From Candidatus Thorarchaeota archaeon (GTDB taxonomy: Archaea; Asgardarchaeota; Thorarchaeia; Thorarchaeales; Thorarchaeaceae): a stretch of DNA of 34,666 nt. Below, in pieces: positions 1-9,235 of this stretch; the first letter of the stretch is position 1, and each line of letters opens with the position of its first letter. Made by a program: the position numbers and the translations under genes. Where the stretch lies: positions 1 to 34,666 of the forward strand of contig JAEOUN010000125.1 of assembly GCA_016839245.1 (NCBI GenBank), given 5' to 3'. The notes beneath the pieces are model-generated. The model worked only from the letters and a program-made list of their open reading frames with translations, did not search any database and was not told where the DNA came from.

Positions 1-2535
1 CCATATGTGGCAAATACAGGAATTGCTGAAACTGCCAAAGCGTATCTTAGGATGGATAAGAATGATGTTTTTGTTGGGTCTCCGGATGATCCATTGGATC
101 CGATGTTCCTAATGGTTGGACAAGCATTTAGCCTTGAAACAGGATTTGTAAGCAAATTCCCAAATGAGTTCGCAATCGTGGAGGGGAGGTATCCTCAGAA
201 TTCGTCAGAGATAGCAATCCCAGAAGCTGATGCACAACGATGGTCAATTCATGTTGGTCGAATGATGAATTATTCACATGGATTAAATGAAGAAAAAAGG
301 ACAGTATTCTGTGTTGGTTTTTTTGTCGTGGCGAATAACTCACTAAGAGCCACGACTACTAATGCAATTGCCATTGTCACCTCTGAGGTCCTTAATCCTG
401 AGATTAAACAAACCAAAGTATATGTTGATGTTGATAGAAGTATAGTATCAATATTTGATCCAGTTGGAAGCTTGGAAAGATTAGGAATTATTGAAAAGAA
501 CATACTTGAACTAAATCCTGAGGCTGCGAGATATTATCAGATTTATATCAGCGATTTCTTGGAAACAGGAATTAATTCATATGTAGACTCACTTACAGTT
601 GAGCGATATCGTCAAATTTCACGTGCTCAGAATATAATTCTAATCTCTGGGATGCTTACGTTTTTCTCAACACGTTTCAATATATCAATGCGTGAGAAAG
701 AAAGCGGGATGCTTGTTGCACGAGGAGTATCAAGAAGAAGATATGTCAGAATTATCCTGACTGAACTAATTGCACTTTCAATCTCAGCAGGACTTTTAGG
801 ATTATTAGCTGGTTCAGTTTTGAAACAAATCGTAACATTATCAATATTCAACTCAAATCAGTCATCTATGAGTATATACTGTTCAAGCACATTGATTTCT
901 TTGGATACAATTCTTTTTGTTGTTTTGACCAGCATTCTTTTGCCAATTTTTGGGTATGTTTCAAATGAAATGGTACAATCTGGAAAACAAAGAAAAGTGG
1001 AACATGGTAGAGTTGCAAAGTTAGTAAAAGGAATTAAGATGATTAGATGGGATGTTACGGTGATTGTTGTTATCATCCTTCTAACCCTCAGTCCTTTCTC
1101 AAATATTCAGCTGATTGAGAATAATTCTCTTCTCTTGATCATCTTCACTATGTCACCGATAGTGCTGTTTCTTGCACTTGCAAGCTTCCTGAGTAAAAGT
1201 CTAGTTTTATTGACTAGGATCATTTCAGGAGTTGCAAAACGATCTGGCATAGGAATATGCTCAGTACTTGGAATACGGAGTCTTGATAGGACTATTCGAT
1301 TTTCTTTACCAGCAATCCTTATTCTATCTCTTATCTTTGGAATTATATTGAATAGCTCAGCAGCAGCAGAAAGTATTCCAGTCACAAAGAGATACAATTC
1401 ACAGTTTTTAATCGGAGGAGATATCTCATTCTCTTTGGATAGAGAACAATCAGATCAATGGATCAATTTCACCCAAGCGGTACGCTTGCAAGAAGAAACT
1501 GCAGAGGTTTCATTAGTATCAATTGACAAGCTCTCATTATCAGAAGGAAAGGCAGGACTTGTAGAATATATAGCAATTGATCCAATCGAATATAGTCATG
1601 TTGGTTATACATGCAATGGAATTAGTCTTGACAAATCTAATCAGAATGGTTTACTAACTCAATTACAAGAAAATCCAGAAGGAGCAATCTTGACCTCAGA
1701 TGTTGCTAACGGATATGGATTATCAATAGGAGATACTCTCCGAGTATTCTCGTTTGGCATCGATTCTCAGACTGTTGAATTCAATATAATTGGAATTATC
1801 TCAACGATTAGTAGACCTCAAGTATTAGGGAGACCTCCATTAGAAAGTGTTGAAGGATACACTAGAATCTGGCTCAACAGGAATTACCTCACTTCGTTGG
1901 TAAATCTAAATGACACAGACTACACATTTCTTACTGTAAGGACACAAAGTGGTGTCAATGGCACGCAATTCGGGCAGTATGTTCTTGATGACCTTGGTTT
2001 TACTAACATTATAGATGAGGGATGGTCAGCAGTTTCTACAGAATTGGATGCATATCTTCATCAGCAAGATTATTTGCTAGATCGAGCTATAGATAGTTTA
2101 CAATCTTTTCAAATGATTTTCTGGTTGGCAGTTATCGTTTTGATTTACGAGTCGAGCCGTCGCTATCTTGATTCTACAAGAGATACAATTCTAGATACAA
2201 TGGGAGCAACAAAATGGCAGCTTACTAAAATACACTTTTCAGAAATCATTGCTTTAATTTTAATTAGTACCATTATCACAATTATATTTGCACCAGTTTT
2301 CGTTACGACAACATTGAAGCTTGCATCAATACAATACCAAGATTGGGCATATAGATTTCCTGCAGAATTATTTATACAGATTGACATCATGTCACTTCTA
2401 TCATTGGGAATTATGGCATTAGTGCCCTCATTTGTCCTACTTGGCGTTCTAATATACAGGGAGTTCGCATCTGATCTAACAGAGAAACTGGGAGAATTAT
2501 CTCAAGAAAATGCATTTCAAGGAGGCAGCTTTTGA
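1..2535 (+). CDS. FtsX/MacB-family ABC permease, 5' partial
   Basis: The reading frame is open to the left edge, so the gene begins outside the window; the GTG at 7 is probably internal because the N-terminal anchor helix of the family is missing. About 842 codons are visible. Layout: an extracellular MacB-periplasmic-core-like domain (about residues 1-205), an FtsX-type membrane block (about 210-285 and 350-460) with the cytosolic motif MREKESGMLVARGVSRRRY, a second extracellular domain (about 465-690), and a last block of membrane helices (about 700-835) with the equivalent LDTMGATKWQL motif. Family knowledge: such permeases pair with a LolD/MacB-type ATPase for lipoprotein, peptide or envelope functions. 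No ATPase is visible here, so it may lie upstream. The stop overlaps the start of the next permease (TGATG), so the two are translationally coupled and probably form one complex. The substrate is unknown. Confidence 0.88.
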   Translation, partial: PYVANTGIAETAKAYLRMDKNDVFVGSPDDPLDPMFLMVGQAFSLETGFVSKFPNEFAIVEGRYPQNSSEIAIPEADAQRWSIHVGRMMNYSHGLNEEKRTVFCVGFFVVANNSLRATTTNAIAIVTSEVLNPEIKQTKVYVDVDRSIVSIFDPVGSLERLGIIEKNILELNPEAARYYQIYISDFLETGINSYVDSLTVERYRQISRAQNIILISGMLTFFSTRFNISMREKESGMLVARGVSRRRYVRIILTELIALSISAGLLGLLAGSVLKQIVTLSIFNSNQSSMSIYCSSTLISLDTILFVVLTSILLPIFGYVSNEMVQSGKQRKVEHGRVAKLVKGIKMIRWDVTVIVVIILLTLSPFSNIQLIENNSLLLIIFTMSPIVLFLALASFLSKSLVLLTRIISGVAKRSGIGICSVLGIRSLDRTIRFSLPAILILSLIFGIILNSSAAAESIPVTKRYNSQFLIGGDISFSLDREQSDQWINFTQAVRLQEETAEVSLVSIDKLSLSEGKAGLVEYIAIDPIEYSHVGYTCNGISLDKSNQNGLLTQLQENPEGAILTSDVANGYGLSIGDTLRVFSFGIDSQTVEFNIIGIISTISRPQVLGRPPLESVEGYTRIWLNRNYLTSLVNLNDTDYTFLTVRTQSGVNGTQFGQYVLDDLGFTNIIDEGWSAVSTELDAYLHQQDYLLDRAIDSLQSFQMIFWLAVIVLIYESSRRYLDSTRDTILDTMGATKWQLTKIHFSEIIALILISTIITIIFAPVFVTTTLKLASIQYQDWAYRFPAELFIQIDIMSLLSLGIMALVPSFVLLGVLIYREFASDLTEKLGELSQENAFQGGSF

Positions 2536-5375
2536 TGTTCCTGAAATCAAGGATATCAGCAGAGATACCCGAGCTGATGGTAGCTTTTCTTGTCTTCTCA
2601 CTATCCACTGGTGTCTTGGGAGGTGTCTTATTGTATCTGGATAGTGCAGGACCAGATGTCCTCTCAGAGATGTCTCAACAAGTCTTGATTGATATGGAAA
2701 TTAATTTTCATTCTGAGTTCTATGAGCAAAATAAGACAACAGTTGAATCACTGAAACAAATCGTGCTTGAACAGAACCTCATTTCAAAAGCTGAATCAAT
2801 ATCATTAGTGCAAATTAATGACCCCAGTATTGAAATCCCAGAGTATACAAGAAATGTTGTTTTGGGTATTGATGATTCATTTATGAATTCATTTCCAAAT
2901 GCTATTGATGTCTCACTTGGTTCTTCTCCACTCAACGAATCAAATTGCTATGTAATGAAATCACTACTATATGACAAGGGATTGAGAATAGGCGATAACT
3001 TCACAATTTCTGTACCAACAGAAACTGGTTATGTTAATCGATCGTTGAAAATTGCGGGTACTTTTGAATCAACACTATATATGAGAAAGTTGGCATGGAA
3101 TACTCCACAATTTCCCTATCTTCATGTAATTATGGAAAGAAGCACTCTGCAGCATGAGTTCGATGAACTCACTCATTCAGGAGATAATTGCCTTACAGAC
3201 AGAATTTGGGTGTCTTTTGATACTGCCAAGCTTCTTGCTCAAGATCCAACTACCGTAGTAAACTCACTAAGACATGTCGAGATGCAAATTGAGCAGAGAA
3301 CGCTTCCAGATGCATCTGTAACCCAATTCAAAATAATAAGTGTCTTCTATGATTATTCTACTTGGGCAGTAAGTATGAGAGTTGTTTCCCTTGCGTTTTC
3401 AATCCCCTCTCTAATCATGGGTTTCATGCTAATCCAATATAATACTAAACTGCAATCAGATCAACAGAGAAGAAGTATTGGAACTCTAAAAACAAGAGGC
3501 GCATCAGGAGTACAAGCAGTAAAATGGGTGTTAAGTATGTCCATATTTACGGGCATCTTTGGAAGCGTCGGGGCAATTCTTGCAGGCATAGGAGCAGCTT
3601 CATTTGCCGGAGGAATTAGAGAACTAATGGTCTTCGATTTTGAGAGAATGAGCTATTTCTCCATTCTTTTCCTTCCGCAGACATTGCTAATTGTATTCCT
3701 CTTTTCATTTATTGCCGGATTTATTGTAAGCATCCCATCAGTAATTGGAGCCTTCATAATGACTCCAACTGATGCCCACAGGATTATCGAGAATGAAGGA
3801 AAATTGAAAGAAGAAGGTCTTGGAAATCCTGTGTTTCAAGTAGCACTAGTTGGACTTTCAGGAATTACACTCATTCCACTATTGGATTCCCTTGAATCAT
3901 TTACTGATTTATCCGCAGGATCCGCAATTATGGGTATCCTGATTATTATACTTCTAGCAATCTTCATTCTTGGATTTACAACTCTTCTCTCACGACCAGC
4001 TTCTGTAGTCAAATCTTGGATTCTCTTGAGAATCAAGAGAAAATCTCTCATCGTAGGAACTCGTGTTATGGGAAAGTTATCTAAATCATTTGCAAGAAGT
4101 GAAGGAATGGCTATTTTATTCATTTCACTTGTATTTACTGCTGGAATTTTCTCATCGCTGTCTGCAACATCTGGTGCCAATCATATGAAAGAATTGTTCA
4201 TGTTTAGTTATGGAGCTGATGTTGTTGTTGATGTAAAGCCGGGTCTTGCGAATGTAACGAATGATATGGTCAATAAATTTCAGACAGTCGAAGGAGTTCA
4301 ATATGTAAGTGCAATGATGATTACATCAATGAGAGTCACCTTCGATATGGAATGGAATGGGTATTTGTATCCGTATAATAGAACGATGCCAATAATCGGG
4401 ATTCAACCAGAAGACTGGCTAAAATCTGCGTTCATCCGTCCATACTTCACATATTATGAAAATCCAATGTCCTCTATCCCTAAAATTGATGGAGCTGATC
4501 AAAAAGTCATTACAAACTTCAAACCGATTATTGGATATTCAACAGATATCTTTGGCAATTCAATTCCCACTATTACGGATAGCGTATGTGTGGAACTACT
4601 AGGCCATGATGGGAAACATGTTCTGAATTGCACGATCATAGATGTGATGGCTAATAATCCAGCTTCAGTGACCCCATCACTTTGGGGAAATACCTACTAT
4701 GCAGCTGATAGTTTTCTTCCTGGGATGGATTCAATAGAGCAATTTGTTATGTTTGATATTGATGTTTTACAATCTTATTTGAATACTACATCAGTCAATA
4801 AATTCTATATCAAACTCTCAGATGAAGCAAACTATACAAGAGTTATGGAGGAACTTGGTCAATTTGGTGAGTCAAGTTTCGAAGAGATATCTTCACCTCT
4901 TGAACAAATTGATAAAATACTGGATACAAGGGCGGGTCAATCCATTTATGGTGCCTATACGCTCAATGTCATCTTTTCATTGCTTTATCTCTCTGTAGGC
5001 ATAACATTGATGGTTGCAATGAAGATCAGAAATATGAGAAGACAATTTTCACTGTTGCGAGCTCTTGGAACACAGGCCAAAGTTATCATAACATCGGTGA
5101 TGATAGATAGCATTGTTGCAGTATTGTTAGGAGCATTGATTGGAAGTCTGATAGGAGTGATCCTTACCCTACTTGTCTTTAAAATGCCTTTAACATTTCT
5201 AGGACTCTCAAGTAGTGTGGTCTGGGATAGACTGCCACTTATGATATCATTCCCGATTCAATTGATATCAGGATTAATCATTATTGCAATTGGGTTCTCA
5301 TTATTCGCGACGTTTTTCATAATAAAAAGAAATCTTCAAACAAATATTGCCAATGACATTCAACACTCAGAATAA
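2535..5375 (+). CDS. FtsX/MacB-family ABC permease subunit
   Basis: A 946-residue membrane protein and the second subunit of the permease pair. I start it at the ATG at 2535: it overlaps the preceding TGA by one base and has GGAGG at 2521-2525; a TTG directly before it is less likely. Residues 12-33 form an N-terminal anchor helix. An extracellular MacB-like domain follows to about 275, then FtsX helices (about 280-410) with the loop RRSIGTLKTRGASG. Two or three helices lie between 430 and 545, a second extracellular domain covers 550-800, and a final FtsX block (810-935) carries RRQFSLLRALGTQAK. The duplicated FtsX plan fits large archaeal/bacterial efflux or lipoprotein-release permeases. 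It has no ATP-binding motif, so it needs a partner ATPase. It converges on asnS, with a short AT-rich gap holding interlocked hairpins. Confidence 0.9.
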   Translation: MFLKSRISAEIPELMVAFLVFSLSTGVLGGVLLYLDSAGPDVLSEMSQQVLIDMEINFHSEFYEQNKTTVESLKQIVLEQNLISKAESISLVQINDPSIEIPEYTRNVVLGIDDSFMNSFPNAIDVSLGSSPLNESNCYVMKSLLYDKGLRIGDNFTISVPTETGYVNRSLKIAGTFESTLYMRKLAWNTPQFPYLHVIMERSTLQHEFDELTHSGDNCLTDRIWVSFDTAKLLAQDPTTVVNSLRHVEMQIEQRTLPDASVTQFKIISVFYDYSTWAVSMRVVSLAFSIPSLIMGFMLIQYNTKLQSDQQRRSIGTLKTRGASGVQAVKWVLSMSIFTGIFGSVGAILAGIGAASFAGGIRELMVFDFERMSYFSILFLPQTLLIVFLFSFIAGFIVSIPSVIGAFIMTPTDAHRIIENEGKLKEEGLGNPVFQVALVGLSGITLIPLLDSLESFTDLSAGSAIMGILIIILLAIFILGFTTLLSRPASVVKSWILLRIKRKSLIVGTRVMGKLSKSFARSEGMAILFISLVFTAGIFSSLSATSGANHMKELFMFSYGADVVVDVKPGLANVTNDMVNKFQTVEGVQYVSAMMITSMRVTFDMEWNGYLYPYNRTMPIIGIQPEDWLKSAFIRPYFTYYENPMSSIPKIDGADQKVITNFKPIIGYSTDIFGNSIPTITDSVCVELLGHDGKHVLNCTIIDVMANNPASVTPSLWGNTYYAADSFLPGMDSIEQFVMFDIDVLQSYLNTTSVNKFYIKLSDEANYTRVMEELGQFGESSFEEISSPLEQIDKILDTRAGQSIYGAYTLNVIFSLLYLSVGITLMVAMKIRNMRRQFSLLRALGTQAKVIITSVMIDSIVAVLLGALIGSLIGVILTLLVFKMPLTFLGLSSSVVWDRLPLMISFPIQLISGLIIIAIGFSLFATFFIIKRNLQTNIANDIQHSE

Positions 5376-5480
5376 AGATAGTTGAAATTGTGGAAAAATC
5401 TAAGGTAAGATGTTATTCAAGATTGAATATCAAATAAATCAAGATAAAACGATAGTAATCATGATTAAGAATAAAGAAAA

Positions 5481-5520
5481 ATGGCATACCTCAATTTGAT
5501 AGAGAATATGCCATCAAATT
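5481..5520 (-). terminator. Interlocked hairpins downstream of asnS
   Basis: Perfect 8-bp arms ATGGCATA (5481-5488) and TATGCCAT (5507-5514) form one stem. AATTTGAT (5493-5500) in its loop can pair with ATCAAATT (5513-5520), an H-type pseudoknot arrangement sharing two bases. On the minus strand the structure begins 8 nt after the asnS stop and is followed by a T-rich tract (TTTTTCTTT), so it probably terminates asnS transcription. It may also affect the convergent permease mRNA. Confidence 0.6.
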
Positions 5521-5528
5521 CCACATAG

Positions 5529-6824
5529 TTACGGAAATATCCTACTCACAGTCCGTGGAAATGGAATGCAATCCCGAATATGTTCCAATTCAAGCATCCA
5601 AGTAATCAGTCGATCCATCCCAACTCCAAATCCAGAATGTGGTACACTACCATATCTTCTGATATCGATATACCATTTGTATTTCTCTGGATCATCTCCA
5701 ATTCTCTTGAGATTGTCAATAATGAGTTGAGCATCAGTTTCACGCTCACTTCCACCAATTACTTCTCCAAAGCCACGAGGACCAAGCAAGTCACTGTTCT
5801 TGTATGTTCTATGGTCTTTTGGATTATCTTTCATATAGAATGATTTGATTTCTTTGGGGTAGTATTCAACAAACAAGAAGTTATCACTGTCTCTTGTCAG
5901 ATATTCCTCAGCTTCACTTCGAATATCATCACCATATTTGATATCGATACCACCTTTTTGACAAGTCTCAATTGCTTCTTCATAGGTCATCTTATCAAAG
6001 GGTCCATTCACATTTAGCAGCCGTATTGGATCTACACCGAGCTCCGTGAGTTCAGGAAGTCTGTTCTCAGCAACAGAGTGACACATATAGCTTACAAGCC
6101 CTTCTTGCCGCTTCATGTTACATTCATGATCACACCAAGACTCTTCGACCTCGAGATGCCAAAACTCTGTAACATGCTTTCTTGTTCTTGATTTCTCAGC
6201 TCTAAAGGAAGGTGCTAGAATGAAAACTTTCTCCATTGCAAATAATTGAGGTTCTAGATGCATCTGACTCGTCTGTGTTAGATACATCTTCCTACCAAAA
6301 TACTCCACCTCGAAAAGATCAGAACCTTCCTCACCCATTGTTGAAACAAACATAGGTGATGTCGTTTCATAGAATCCATTCTTTCTGAGATACTCTCGAG
6401 CAGCGGCAAAAACCTCATCTCTGATTTTTAGAATGTTAGTGAGCTTGCGTGAACGCATCCATAAGTGGCGATTATCATTCAGAAATTCAATGCTTTGATC
6501 CTCTGTTATCGGAAAATCTTCTGCGAAATGTACTACATTGAAATCATCAACCTGTACTTCATATCCACCCTCTGCTCTACTATCTGCTTTAACTATACCA
6601 GATAGCGTGACAAGGGACTCGATTAACATTTTTTCTGCATCAGCATATTGCTTATCGCTGACAGCATCTTGTTTGACGACTGTTTGAATGACGCCTGAAG
6701 TATCTCTTAGAATCACGAAGACCATCTTCTTCTGCTTCCTAATACGATGGACCCATCCTCGAAGATGCACCTTCTTTCCTTCATAGTGACCTTCCAAAAC
6801 GTCTCTTACATGTATATAGCTCAC
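5529..6824 (-). CDS. asnS: Asparaginyl-tRNA synthetase (class IIb)
   Basis: Charges tRNA-Asn with asparagine in the cytosol. The protein is 431 residues, the usual archaeal length. An N-terminal OB-fold anticodon-binding domain (about 1-105) contains VHLRGWVHRIRKQKKMVF. The class II catalytic core has motif 1 around 137-160, motif 2 FRAEKSRTRKH (about 207-217) and motif 3 GFGVGMDRL (about 398-406). AsnRS rather than AspRS is indicated by TQTSQMHLE, YPKEIKSFYM and the C-terminal IPFPRTVSRIFP. The OB domain separates it from AS-AR (asparagine synthetase-related) proteins. A longer frame from GTG at 6836 exists, but GTG at 6824 is preferred because GGTGAT (6834-6829) lies 4 nt upstream, as in other genes here. 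It follows a terminator, and a TATA-like tract at about 6878-6888 lies near its own inverted repeat, so it is probably transcribed alone. Confidence 0.93.
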   Translation of the reverse strand: MSYIHVRDVLEGHYEGKKVHLRGWVHRIRKQKKMVFVILRDTSGVIQTVVKQDAVSDKQYADAEKMLIESLVTLSGIVKADSRAEGGYEVQVDDFNVVHFAEDFPITEDQSIEFLNDNRHLWMRSRKLTNILKIRDEVFAAAREYLRKNGFYETTSPMFVSTMGEEGSDLFEVEYFGRKMYLTQTSQMHLEPQLFAMEKVFILAPSFRAEKSRTRKHVTEFWHLEVEESWCDHECNMKRQEGLVSYMCHSVAENRLPELTELGVDPIRLLNVNGPFDKMTYEEAIETCQKGGIDIKYGDDIRSEAEEYLTRDSDNFLFVEYYPKEIKSFYMKDNPKDHRTYKNSDLLGPRGFGEVIGGSERETDAQLIIDNLKRIGDDPEKYKWYIDIRRYGSVPHSGFGVGMDRLITWMLELEHIRDCIPFPRTVSRIFP

Positions 6825-6843
6825 AATAATCACCACAATGGTA

Positions 6844-6865
6844 ATCAGATCTAAAAGTATCTGAT
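6844..6865 (-). promoter_or_regulatory. Inverted repeat upstream of asnS
   Basis: ATCAGAT (6844-6850) and ATCTGAT (6859-6865) are perfect complementary arms around an 8-nt spacer, ending 20 nt before the chosen asnS start. A TATA-like TTTTTTAAAAA stretch on the minus strand at about 6878-6888 places the transcript start near 6855, inside the repeat. It could therefore be an operator or a 5' leader hairpin. No regulator is identified. Confidence 0.45.
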
Positions 6866-6881
6866 GCCTTTGGTCAATTTT

Positions 6882-6920
6882 TAAAAAAGATAAAAGTGTG
6901 ACGGCATCGAAACCGTCACA
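6882..6920 (-). terminator. Intrinsic terminator of the surface-protein gene
   Basis: Minus-strand hairpin just after the stop of the Ig-like surface protein: perfect 8-bp arms TGTGACGG (6897-6904) and CCGTCACA (6913-6920), 8-nt loop, followed on the minus strand by CTTTTATCTTTTTT. The T tract overlaps the probable asnS TATA region, so one gene's end adjoins the next one's promoter. Confidence 0.75.
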
Positions 6921-6922
6921 GA

Positions 6923-8836
6923 TTATCTATAACGAATAAACCAGACTGCCGCAATCAGTACAATAACACCCACTGATATAATAGATATCCAAGTAATGTA
7001 TCGTGTGATGACTGCTTCCGAAACATGGACATTAACTATTGATTCAATGGAATTGCCACAGATGTCATAAGCTGTAAGCTTTACTTGGTATTGACCCATT
7101 CGAAGTCCTGAGAAATCGAATTCGATGTTCTCTGATATCCAATCTTCAGTGACTATCATTTCGCCATCAATTTCAATTGTGTAGTAATTTTTGAAATCAT
7201 CTGTAACCGTCCAGTTTCGGATGATACCTGTATCACCTTGATTGTAATAGATATCATCAGGAGCAAAGACTAGAATAGGAGCGGTTTCGTCAGCCAACAC
7301 AGTGACAGTTACCTCGTCTGTGGCGATATTTCCACTCGTATCATCAATCAGTAATGTGAAATTATAGACACCGATTGATAATCCGTCCAGATTATATGTA
7401 ATGACAGGTTCATCGGAATCGATGGTACCAGATGCCACAACTACTCCATTACGAGTTAATGAATATGTATTCAAGAAATCATCAGACATATTCCATGTAA
7501 GGGAGTATCCAGTCAATGTGAATAAGAATTCTATATCGTCTGGACCGTAAATTATGGGAGTCACATTCTCGTAGAAACGCAGTGAGATAATGTCAAATGC
7601 AGAATTCCTGTGTTGATCGGTTGCTACAAGTTTAATCTCATAGGTACCAATGTTAAAGACATCAAAGGCTGCACTTACATTGAAGACATAATCATAGGTA
7701 GAGTTGACCCAGTCAACGGTACAATTGAGGACATTATCAACATACACTGTAAGAGTATCTGGATATGTATCCTCAACGTGCCATGTTATTGTCACGTTTT
7801 CAGAGTCATATAGAACGTCTTGATCTCCTGGACTCAGGATTGTAGGTGCACGAACATCTGAACCTGCAGTAGTGTAATCAATATGATAATATCCATCACC
7901 AACGGGTACACCTCCGAGTGTGACAGTCCAGTTCATAAATGCTTGAGGTAAATCAACAAATAAGACAGTACCATTGGTCGGTGTATATTGTGAGGCCCAT
8001 TCAGTACCATTCTTGAATGTCACATTTACAAGAGCACCTGAAATTGGAGCAAGACTAGTTTCGTAGTACGTAAATACTTCAAGGTCGTAATAATAGGGAT
8101 CTCCTATTTTTGTTGTGTTACTCCAATGAGCTAATAATTGTGTACTATTTGCTTCCAATGCTCCTGAATCAAGAAGATATCCTGCATAGGTAATGTCGTA
8201 AAGTACTCTTAGTTCCCAGACATATGTACCATCTGGAATATCTTGGAAGTACGCATTGCCATCAACCACTTCTGTTTGAGCCCATATCGAGTTGTTTGCA
8301 GTATGTAGAATGCTGAAATTCAAATTATTTGCAGGTCTGTCTTCTATGTCAGTAATCGTAGCACTTAGATCATCCTGATCATTTTCCCAATCAACATTCC
8401 CAAAGAGAATGTCAACATTTGCTTCCGGACCATTTGAAATGATTTGGCCAGTTTCAAATGCATCAGGATCGTCTTCATGTGTAATATTCCATCGATATGT
8501 GCCAACAGCGAGATTGTGGAACCAAGCTTCACCATTGCCATCAGTATATGCATCGTCCTCAAGTACTTCAGTTGTAATATTAAGCAACCTTATCCAAGCA
8601 TTAGCTAATGGTACAGTTCCATTTAGTACTGTAAATTTAAAATCATCATCGTTGAAGTCTTGAGGTTCATTCAACACTTGCACGTTAACAACAAAGTTCG
8701 TGCTTGAAGGTGTTTTTTGAGCATCAAGCAAATCGATGTTTATCATCGATTCTATATTATATGAAATGGGTGTCACCGTTCCAGCGACAAAAACTACAAC
8801 GAAGAGAAACGCAATTACTCTGTTTGTCATGCTCAT
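6923..8836 (-). CDS. Secreted, membrane-anchored Ig-like surface protein
   Basis: A 637-residue extracellular protein. It has an N-terminal signal sequence (about 6-25, VIAFLFVVVFVAGTV) and a C-terminal anchor helix (about 612-633) ending in a short basic tail, WFIRYR. The first half holds carboxypeptidase-regulatory/Cna-B-like beta sandwiches, for example around 75-130 with TDGNGEAWFHNLAVGTYRW. The second half has three tandem Ig-like repeats of about 90 residues (about 335-430, 432-520, 522-610) sharing a pattern of W-V/M-x-D-D-F followed later by G-x-Y-x-x-x-L and a D-x-x-GN end. Many N-x-S/T sequons suggest glycosylation. Family knowledge points to S-layer-associated or adhesive roles, and no enzymatic motif is visible. 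A second ATG two codons in is an alternative start. It has its own terminator. Confidence 0.85.
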   Translation of the reverse strand: MSMTNRVIAFLFVVVFVAGTVTPISYNIESMINIDLLDAQKTPSSTNFVVNVQVLNEPQDFNDDDFKFTVLNGTVPLANAWIRLLNITTEVLEDDAYTDGNGEAWFHNLAVGTYRWNITHEDDPDAFETGQIISNGPEANVDILFGNVDWENDQDDLSATITDIEDRPANNLNFSILHTANNSIWAQTEVVDGNAYFQDIPDGTYVWELRVLYDITYAGYLLDSGALEANSTQLLAHWSNTTKIGDPYYYDLEVFTYYETSLAPISGALVNVTFKNGTEWASQYTPTNGTVLFVDLPQAFMNWTVTLGGVPVGDGYYHIDYTTAGSDVRAPTILSPGDQDVLYDSENVTITWHVEDTYPDTLTVYVDNVLNCTVDWVNSTYDYVFNVSAAFDVFNIGTYEIKLVATDQHRNSAFDIISLRFYENVTPIIYGPDDIEFLFTLTGYSLTWNMSDDFLNTYSLTRNGVVVASGTIDSDEPVITYNLDGLSIGVYNFTLLIDDTSGNIATDEVTVTVLADETAPILVFAPDDIYYNQGDTGIIRNWTVTDDFKNYYTIEIDGEMIVTEDWISENIEFDFSGLRMGQYQVKLTAYDICGNSIESIVNVHVSEAVITRYITWISIISVGVIVLIAAVWFIRYR

Positions 8837-8987
8837 TCAATGTCACACTCGATATGGATGAAGACGGCATATCCATTGCCATCTATTGCTTAGCGGCGTC
8901 GAACTCGGATACAGCATAAAAGGATTACCCTAGTCCCAACACTGCACCATCTAGTCAATAGAATAGATTATTAGAGTCAATTCTCAA

Positions 8988-9167
8988 CTAATCATTCTTC
9001 ATTTTTGCAAGACCGACCAAATTCAATGCTAAAGCCATTCCTGTAAGCACGCCAATGACAAAGTCTAGTAAGGAATTCTCTAATGGAAGAAATCTATCTG
9101 CAAGGATTGCAATTGCTAAGCAAATACTACCAAGAGGGACTAACCATTCATCTTTTAGTAACACCAT
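8988..9167 (-). CDS. Small two-helix membrane protein (59 aa)
   Basis: An ATG-to-TAG frame in an otherwise empty 400-base gap. The peptide has two hydrophobic segments (about 8-28, WLVPLGSICLAIAILADRFL, and 33-54, including VIGVLTGMALALNLVGLA) joined by a short polar turn, with a charged KMKND end. This hairpin layout with a final LNLVGL-like stretch resembles small uncharacterised membrane proteins common in archaea and bacteria. The upstream GTGAGT could act weakly as a ribosome site. It lies between the alpha/beta hydrolase (68 bases upstream on the same strand) and the surface protein. The function is unknown. I consider it real because codon use is normal and the hydrophobic pattern is ordered. 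Confidence 0.7.
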   Translation of the reverse strand: MVLLKDEWLVPLGSICLAIAILADRFLPLENSLLDFVIGVLTGMALALNLVGLAKMKND

Positions 9168-9235
9168 AAATACTCACAAGTTTATATCTACTTGAAACAG
9201 GTAAGATAATCCTTTGTTTCATAATAACATTTAAT

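Noticed and set aside
1..9. GTG at position 7 as the start of the first permease gene
   Set aside because: The frame is open upstream to the edge and the N-terminal anchor helix and start of the MacB-like domain are missing, so the gene is cut by the window.
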